51,992 bases of DNA, taken from positions 1-51,992 of the IMG/VR virus record IMGVR_UViG_3300042923_000406, one strand, 5' to 3'. The position numbers and the translations under genes are program-made. A model generated the notes under the pieces. That model did no database searches. It was not told where the DNA came from and saw only the letters and a list, made by a program, of their open reading frames with translations. Shown here piece after piece: positions 47,305 to 51,992 of the stretch. The DNA is from a virus. Each line of letters begins with the position of its first letter. Position 1 is the first letter of the stretch.

Positions 47305-48288
47305 CTAACAACCGCTGCTTCCGCAACTAGAGTAACCACAACTACTTACAGCGCGTGGTATAGGTTTAGCGCCACATCCGCTTACAAAACTACTACTAGA
47401 TACACCGCAACCTTGTGGTACTACTTCTTTATATATTCCGCCACCGCAGCCCCTAACCTCACGAATGTGCTGACTTATACCCGCCAACCTACTAGGCCCA
47501 TTATGTGTCCTAGACGGGAAGCTAAAAGGTTTATTACCCGCATAGTCCAATGTTAACTTACCCGTTGGTTGAAGAATAATCTCGTGTATGTCGTCCTTGA
47601 TAATATCAGAAGGCTCCATTACACCTGCGTGCCACGATACTTTCAATCCCTTGATAAGCTGTGTCTTAACCCTACAAACTGAACAAGAGCTTTCGTGTAT
47701 AGCACGTATGTCATTGAAGGACTTCTCTACATTACTCTCGCCTAACCCTAAGTTGTAGTCTCTACGTACCTTTAGCCCGCTGGCCCCTACAGCACGTGCT
47801 AACTGAACCATGTCCATCACATTACGACTAGTAGTTTGGTCTAACAGTGTCATAGATAAACTAACATCTATACCTAAGTTATTGCACCGCTCAATCATAT
47901 TATGCAGGTTATGCACGTAAGGTACTGTATCAGTTCCGAATATGGCTCGGTTTACCTTATCCATATTGCTATGTCTTGATATGTTCAAATGGTCTACTGC
48001 TCCGTCCAGTATCTCTGGGGTCAACTTGTACCCGTTTGTAGTCATTACTACCTTTGGAAACTTATGCTTATACTTCTTAATAATTCCTAGCGCTCCAATT
48101 AAGTAGGGTGACGCTGTAGGCTCTCCACCTGTAATGTTAAGCTCTTTGAAGTCTTCGGTAGCGTCACTAAGAGCTGTAACTAAACCACCTATCCAAGTAG
48201 GTGACGTAGGCTTAGTCTCACCCGCAAAACAAAATGAACACTTTGCATTACAACCACCAGGTATAATAATTTTAAAATCTCTTCCCAT
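47305..48288 (-). CDS. Radical SAM enzyme with six-cysteine C-terminal tail
   Basis: 327 residues. Cys13, Cys17 and Cys20 form the CxxxCxxC radical SAM cluster site. GGEP (54-57) contacts SAM. The beta/alpha-barrel continues to about 230, with a further CSVC pair at 202-205. The last 50 residues are Gly/Ser-rich and contain six cysteines (281, 294, 305, 317, 322, 327), several in GCG or SCG contexts, and the protein ends on Cys. This tail may be a peptide-like substrate or an auxiliary cluster ligand. MoaA-like in general style; substrate unknown. ATG 48288 follows AGGAGG. Confidence 0.8.
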   Translation of the reverse strand: MGRDFKIIIPGGCNAKCSFCFAGETKPTSPTWIGGLVTALSDATEDFKELNITGGEPTASPYLIGALGIIKKYKHKFPKVVMTTNGYKLTPEILDGAVDHLNISRHSNMDKVNRAIFGTDTVPYVHNLHNMIERCNNLGIDVSLSMTLLDQTTSRNVMDMVQLARAVGASGLKVRRDYNLGLGESNVEKSFNDIRAIHESSCSVCRVKTQLIKGLKVSWHAGVMEPSDIIKDDIHEIILQPTGKLTLDYAGNKPFSFPSRTHNGPSRLAGISQHIREVRGCGGGIYKEVVPQGCGVSSSSFVSGCGAKPIPRAVSSCGYSSCGSSGC

Positions 48289-48300
48289 CTATAATTCCTC

Positions 48301-48630
48301 CTATATTCTTTTTCTTTCTGACCAGTCTAAATATGCCTTATGTTCTCCTACTGTATAATTCTCATGTTGTAAACCTAACTGCCAATCAGCACTCTGGTCC
48401 TCATACTCTCCTGGGTCTGGCAGCTGTAACCCTCTTTGTAAAGCTTTCCATGTATTACTCTCATGTAATCTACTTCTGTGAATATGGGAATGACACCTAA
48501 GCTCCAAAAAACGCATCACATTGTATATATGTCGATGGTTCATTTCACCTCTAGCAGGGTGCCTCCGTACGCCATCTGCGGATGTCCAGTGAAAGTCCTC
48601 TAATACGGAGTAGTGTTCCTCCAAAATCAT
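48301..48630 (-). CDS. Hypothetical protein with His/Arg-rich centre
   Basis: About 109 residues from ATG 48630, with AGGAG close upstream. A His/Arg cluster (NHRHIYNVMRFLELRCHSHIHRSRLHESN) resembles a nucleic-acid-binding or nuclease-like segment but lacks a recognisable motif. It is the first gene upstream of the radical SAM gene. Confidence 0.6.
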   Translation of the reverse strand: MILEEHYSVLEDFHWTSADGVRRHPARGEMNHRHIYNVMRFLELRCHSHIHRSRLHESNTWKALQRGLQLPDPGEYEDQSADWQLGLQHENYTVGEHKAYLDWSERKRI

Positions 48631-48655
48631 CAACTCCTATGGAGTATAGGGGTGA

Positions 48656-49384
48656 CTACTCACCCACTATAGCCCTTCTTTTTACGTTAATTTTATGAAT
48701 AAGGAATGTTCCTAAGAATGTTGCGCCTAGCAAACCAAAGAATAAAGTGTCATTAATGTGCACTCCAAATGCAGAGGCTGTCAGTTTTCCACCGATTAAA
48801 GCAATTAGTACAAATGCTGTGCCCCCAAACTCAGGGAACTTCTCTAATAGTTTAACGAACAGCGTAGCTACGAATCGCATAGCAGTTATACCCAGTACTC
48901 CACCTAGGAACAGTACCCATGTTTGCTCACTAACCCCAAATGCTGCTAATATACTGTCGACGCTGAATGTTATATCCATGAGTTCAACCGTAGCTACTGT
49001 CATCCAGAAACCTCTCTGTACATACTTTGCAGCTGTGTCCTCAGGTTCGTTAGCACTAAAGAAGTGTACACGCGCCATATTTAATAAGTACAGTCCTCCG
49101 ATAAGCTTAACATACCACAGTTTAACCAATATAGTACCTACACCAATGGCTACGAATCTAAAGAAGTAAGCTCCGAAAATACCAAACTTTAGAGCCCTAT
49201 TGCGTTGCTCAGGCGGCAAGTCTTTAACTAGAATAGCTAGCACTAGTGCGTTGTCGGCAGATAGTAAACCTTCTAGTACTACTAGCCAACCAATAATTAA
49301 CCATGACTGTGGGTCTGACAAAATACCAATCAAGTTCGACATTGAGAACCCACCAAAGTTAAATAAACTATTAATTATATCCAA
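48656..49384 (-). CDS. terC: TerC-family membrane protein
   Basis: 242 residues from TTG 49384. Eight or so membrane helices with the family signature: LEGLLSADNALVLAILVKDLP near residue 40-60, then WWVKL-type KLWYVKLIGGLYLL, and VDSILAAFGV. It is close to the Bacillus YkoY/YceF style. Such proteins export or supply metal ions, including manganese, and associate with TerD-type stress proteins. In the phage it forms a cassette with the vWA and TerD genes downstream of each other. Start chosen by family length. Confidence 0.8.
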   Translation of the reverse strand: MDIINSLFNFGGFSMSNLIGILSDPQSWLIIGWLVVLEGLLSADNALVLAILVKDLPPEQRNRALKFGIFGAYFFRFVAIGVGTILVKLWYVKLIGGLYLLNMARVHFFSANEPEDTAAKYVQRGFWMTVATVELMDITFSVDSILAAFGVSEQTWVLFLGGVLGITAMRFVATLFVKLLEKFPEFGGTAFVLIALIGGKLTASAFGVHINDTLFFGLLGATFLGTFLIHKINVKRRAIVGE

Positions 49385-49409
49385 ACTAATACACCTCTTA
49401 TAATTAGTA

Positions 49410-49429
49410 GAGGGGCGAAGTCGTCCCTC
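49410..49429 (-). terminator. Hairpin between vWA and TerC genes
   Basis: Leftward: GAGGGACGA with TCGCCCCTC, just after the vWA gene stop, with no clear T run. Probably partial termination or mRNA protection. Confidence 0.45.
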
Positions 49430-49441
49430 CCTTTGTTGTTA

Positions 49442-50200
49442 CTACTTAAGTATACCCTTAGCTGTAGCTGCTTTAATCCAATCTGGGAACTCACCTAATA
49501 AACGTTGGTATAGCTCCTCATCGCCAATTTTACTCAAATCATTAAGTTCAAAGAAGTTAGCGTTGTCCACTACTCGTCCACTCATATTATCTAACTTCTC
49601 TAAGAAGCTAAAGCTTGCTGAACCTATACCAACAAACTGCCAGAATATAGGTTTACCAGAAGCGCTCTTAACCACATTCTCCGTAGCCGCATGGTCGCTG
49701 TTGTCACCATCTGTTATAAATATAACTAGAGCAGGTGCGTCTGAGTTATCATCATCGCAGTCTTTTATAATCTCAGTCATAGCAGGCGCATAATTTGTAC
49801 CACCCATGCAGTATATGTTCTTACTTACATAACCTTCAACGTTAGCCATTGATACAGAAGGTTTACGAGATACACCAGAGTTAAAGGACCACAACTCTAA
49901 GTCCCCATCATCATCCATTTTACTTGCAGCAGCATATAAGCGTTCTACAGTGTCCTGAACTGTATTATCTCTATACAACCTGTCCATAGAACCTGACTGG
50001 TCAATAGCAAACTTAACCCGTACCCGCTTACCAGCTAGGCCGCGTTTCTCTAACACTACAGCAACATTTTGCTTATGAAGGTTAATCTTTTTAACTAAGT
50101 CCACATTACCGTTAGAAGTGTACTCATCTGGGCTGATAGGTGTTGAACTACCTATGCTTGAACCGCCGAGCATACCTTTTAATTTATCCATGAATCCCAT
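49442..50200 (-). CDS. vWA-domain protein of Ter type (TerF-like)
   Basis: 252 residues. MIDAS residues are visible: DQSGS at 67-71, Thr135 (GGTNYAPAM) and the ITDGDN Asp at 164. The C-terminal extension (GEFPDWIKAATAKGIL) is as in TerF/TerY-like vWA proteins. Its N-terminal part is flexible. The neighbours TerC and TerD make a Ter assignment likely. In bacteria these proteins link to membrane stress, tellurite resistance and phage exclusion. Confidence 0.8.
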   Translation of the reverse strand: MGFMDKLKGMLGGSSIGSSTPISPDEYTSNGNVDLVKKINLHKQNVAVVLEKRGLAGKRVRVKFAIDQSGSMDRLYRDNTVQDTVERLYAAASKMDDDGDLELWSFNSGVSRKPSVSMANVEGYVSKNIYCMGGTNYAPAMTEIIKDCDDDNSDAPALVIFITDGDNSDHAATENVVKSASGKPIFWQFVGIGSASFSFLEKLDNMSGRVVDNANFFELNDLSKIGDEELYQRLLGEFPDWIKAATAKGILK

Positions 50201-50216
50201 ATCTATCTCTCCTCCC

Positions 50217-50801
50217 TTACGCCTGTAATCCGTAACTGCTTACAAGAGCCTTCAGGCCACCTGAATAACCGCTACCTACAGCATTAAATTTCCAGTCAGC
50301 ACCATTACGGTACAGCTCTCCAACTACCAAAGCGGTCTCACTGGAGAAGTCTTCTACTAGGTTATAACGAATAACCTCTTTGTTAGTGTCAGCATCTACT
50401 ACACGGATATACGCTTTATCTACTTGACCGAAGTTCTGCTTACGTGCTTCGTGGTCATAGATTGTAACAGTGAACGCAATCTTATCTACGCTGCCTGCTA
50501 CCTTATCTAAGTGAATAGTAAGAGATTCATCATCGTTGTCACCTGTACTACCTGTTAAATTGTCACCACCATAGATAATAGAACCATTAATATCCTTAGT
50601 GTTATTGTAGAATATCATGTCCGTAGTGCTAGTGCATTTACCATTTGTACCAAGTAAGAAAGCGGAAGCGTCCAAGTCAAACTCATGCCCACCACTATAC
50701 TTACGTGTTGACCACCCTAAGCCTACAATAATATTCTTAATGTTAGTACCTTTGGTTAGTTCTACTCTTTGACCCTTAGTTAAGTTTACAGTTGTGCTCA
50801 T
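50217..50801 (-). CDS. terD: TerD-family stress protein
   Basis: 194 residues. TerD pattern: LTKGQRVELTKG opening, GLGWSTRKYSGGHEFDLDASAFLL, calcium-site-like SDDDE-type GSTGDNDDESLTI, YDHEARKQNFGQVDKAYIRVVD, and YRNGADWKFNAVGSGYSGGL ending. Acidic loops bind Ca2+. Start ATG 50801 (GGAGG 7 nt upstream) over ATG 50804. Forms the Ter cassette with the vWA and TerC genes. Confidence 0.85.
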   Translation of the reverse strand: MSTTVNLTKGQRVELTKGTNIKNIIVGLGWSTRKYSGGHEFDLDASAFLLGTNGKCTSTTDMIFYNNTKDINGSIIYGGDNLTGSTGDNDDESLTIHLDKVAGSVDKIAFTVTIYDHEARKQNFGQVDKAYIRVVDADTNKEVIRYNLVEDFSSETALVVGELYRNGADWKFNAVGSGYSGGLKALVSSYGLQA

Positions 50802-50854
50802 CATAATTCCTCCTAGTATTTTTGTTTTATATTTACGCGTATAAGCGTATATAC

Positions 50855-51415
50855 CTATTTAAGGTGAAACTTAAAATCTAACTCTCTTATGTGTACCTCT
50901 ATCTCTTGACTGTTAGTTAACCTAACTATTAACCTCTTATCAATACCATAGTCAGGAGAATCTTTGACCCTGGATATAATGTCTACAGGTTCACCCTTAA
51001 GCGTTGCCTTGCTATTATGCATTATCTGAGAACCGTACTGTATTTTATAACTGTCACCTATGTCCCCGTTTATGTCACATAGAATGAAATTCTCCTCTAT
51101 GTCCTCTTCACATAATAGCGTAGTGACGTAGTCCCTAACCTTTATAGCTACATCTCTACTGAACCAGTGTATGTCTTCATCGCATTTACGACCCTTCTTT
51201 ATAGAGAATGCAACAGGTTCATCGTCTAGAAAATACATCTTGTACCCAACGTGTGAGTCTGTACAGTACCAGCTACCTATCCAGTAACTTTTGAGCCTGC
51301 TCTGCTCCACCCATTCCATATTTATACCTAGAATACTCGCAATGTCCATAATAGATACGTAACTCTCATTCGCAGATGACTTATCAATGCTCTTTGCTAT
51401 ATCAACTAACTTCAT
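50855..51415 (-). CDS. Hypothetical protein upstream of the Ter cassette
   Basis: 186 residues, mixed alpha/beta and acidic, with a possible N-terminal HTH-like segment (YVSIMDIASILGINMEWVE). No family recognised. ATG 51415 after GGGAGG. It ends about 50 nt before the TerD start, so possibly in one transcript with the Ter genes. Confidence 0.65.
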   Translation of the reverse strand: MKLVDIAKSIDKSSANESYVSIMDIASILGINMEWVEQSRLKSYWIGSWYCTDSHVGYKMYFLDDEPVAFSIKKGRKCDEDIHWFSRDVAIKVRDYVTTLLCEEDIEENFILCDINGDIGDSYKIQYGSQIMHNSKATLKGEPVDIISRVKDSPDYGIDKRLIVRLTNSQEIEVHIRELDFKFHLK

Positions 51416-51439
51416 ACTGTACCTCCCTTACTAATACTG

Positions 51440-51473
51440 AAAAAAAAGAGACTCTAGTTTTATCTAGAATCTC
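51440..51473 (-). terminator. Terminator upstream of the Ter region
   Basis: Leftward: GAGATTCTAG, ATAAAA, CTAGAGTCTC, then eight T residues. Follows tRNA-Met at 51488 and stops transcription entering the accessory block. Confidence 0.9.
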
Positions 51474-51487
51474 GTGCTACTTGTTTA

Positions 51488-51562
51488 TGGTGGGCCTGAT
51501 GTGAGTCGAACACATAACCGTCCCGTTATGAGCGGGATACTCTACCATTGAGTTACAGGCCC
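51488..51562 (-). tRNA. tRNA-Met (CAT), elongator or Ile2
   Basis: Acceptor GGGCCTG/CAGGCCC, anticodon arm TCCCG-CTCATAA-CGGGA (CAT), T-loop TTCGACT, A73, encoded CCA. Lacks the initiator features of the tRNA at 42102. Could instead be the AUA-reading tRNA-Ile2; not decidable here. Confidence 0.8.
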
Positions 51563-51881
51563 GTATGCAATGCTTGACGTAGCAGCCTAGTCCTCCAAAC
51601 TACACTGGATACAATACCAGCGGAGAATCATCTCCAAAGTCGGATTAAGGATTTATTCTAACTACTGTCAACTGAGCACTAAACGCTTACCATGCTAAAC
51701 ACTGAACACTGAATGCTAAAGACTCAGCACTAATGTGAGTAAGATTTAACCTACCTAAGATAAGCTAATATCAAGCTTTCATCTGTAGTGTTCTTTTTAT
51801 GCAAAAGAAGCATTAAGTATTTTTTGTGTAGCTTATTCTACGCTACGCCAAGCATTGTTTTAAAGTACATTAAGTATTTAA
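51563..51881. other. Repeat-rich non-coding stretch
   Basis: About 320 nt with no gene seen. Between 51660 and 51720 the words ATGCTAAA and ACTGAA recur two or three times, and CATTAAGTATTT occurs twice between 51805 and 51890. AT-rich overall. Could hold an origin, a protein-binding array or a decayed gene; nothing certain is visible. Confidence 0.45.
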
Positions 51882-51992
51882 CTAGTATATAGTGATATCG
51901 GTTACAGCATTAACTTCGTTAAGTGTGCCGTTTATCTCTGCCTTAAACACTGTTACAAACTCATTAAGCGTCTTTATTTCATCAAACTTAAC
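51882..51992 (-). CDS. Partial hypothetical gene (3' end)
   Basis: The last 36 codons of a leftward gene cut by the window edge, reading ...VKFDEIKTLNEFVTVF and ending in TAG. Helical, charged. Too little to assign; its continuation lies beyond the window. Confidence 0.5.
   Translation of the reverse strand, partial: VKFDEIKTLNEFVTVFKAEINGTLNEVNAVTDITIY

Noticed and set aside
51641-51671. Sigma-A promoter for the tRNA-Met at 51488
   Set aside because: A TTGACA is present at 51666-51671 on the minus strand, but no good -10 lies at the right distance.
1-51992. Integrase, excisionase or repressor genes
   Set aside because: None is recognisable; the single winged-helix protein has no neighbouring integrase, so lysogeny is not supported.
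1-51992. Transposases or insertion sequences
   Set aside because: Only the two homing endonucleases are mobile-type; no transposase or inverted-repeat-flanked unit was seen.

Overview
The window is part of a virulent-type, tailed-phage genome of about 40% GC. The virion genes indicate a contractile-tailed phage (myovirus morphology). The host is probably a low-GC Gram-positive: ribosome sites are strong AGGAGG types, GTG and TTG starts are common, the tRNA-operon promoters are TTGACA/TATACT, and the TerC protein looks like the Bacillus YkoY/YceF group. No integrase, repressor or lysogeny module is visible. Terminase and portal genes are not recognised and probably lie upstream of the window.

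Layout. Positions 1-23.7 kb are one rightward late block. It runs: the end of an SNF2-type helicase; several unrecognised virion-type proteins; a prohead protease (5.9-7.8 kb); a scaffold-like protein; small proteins; a capsid decoration-type protein; the major capsid protein (10.0-10.9 kb); glycine-zipper proteins (11.7-14.5 kb); neck-region proteins; the tail sheath (17.9-20.0 kb); three tandem tube-like paralogues (20.3-22.9 kb); and an OB-fold spike protein (22.9-23.7 kb). A PAAR spike tip sits alone at 24.3 kb. Three near-identical boxes built on TAGGTATAATAG precede genes at 1.37, 7.89 and 17.93 kb and are probably late promoters.

From 24.6 kb to the end nearly everything is leftward. 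The replication and repair part (24.9-40.1 kb) holds a DRB0094-type RNA ligase, an ATP-dependent DNA ligase, a UDG-like/exonuclease/PolA fusion polymerase, a CHC2-Toprim primase fused to a P-loop ATPase, a Cas4/RecB-like nuclease, an HD hydrolase, an HNH-AP2 homing endonuclease and an SSB-like zinc protein. Between 40.2 and 45.3 kb lie three RNA-gene groups with about 16 tRNAs or tRNA-like genes, including an initiator-like tRNA-Met, plus several tRNA-sized structured elements that are not ordinary tRNAs. A NADAR protein, small membrane and secreted proteins and an HNH endonuclease sit among them.

The accessory tail (45.3-51.4 kb) has a DUF3307 membrane protein, two paralogous zinc proteins, a radical SAM enzyme ending in a six-cysteine tail, and a TerC / vWA / TerD stress cassette. 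A tRNA-Met, a repeat-rich non-coding stretch and the end of another gene close the window.

Three window-wide signals stand out. A short Lys-x-Ala(-Ser) motif recurs in head and internal proteins around the prohead protease but not in replication proteins. GATC and CCGG were not found anywhere by eye on either strand. RNA elements with a conserved 9-nt-loop hairpin are interleaved with the tRNAs.
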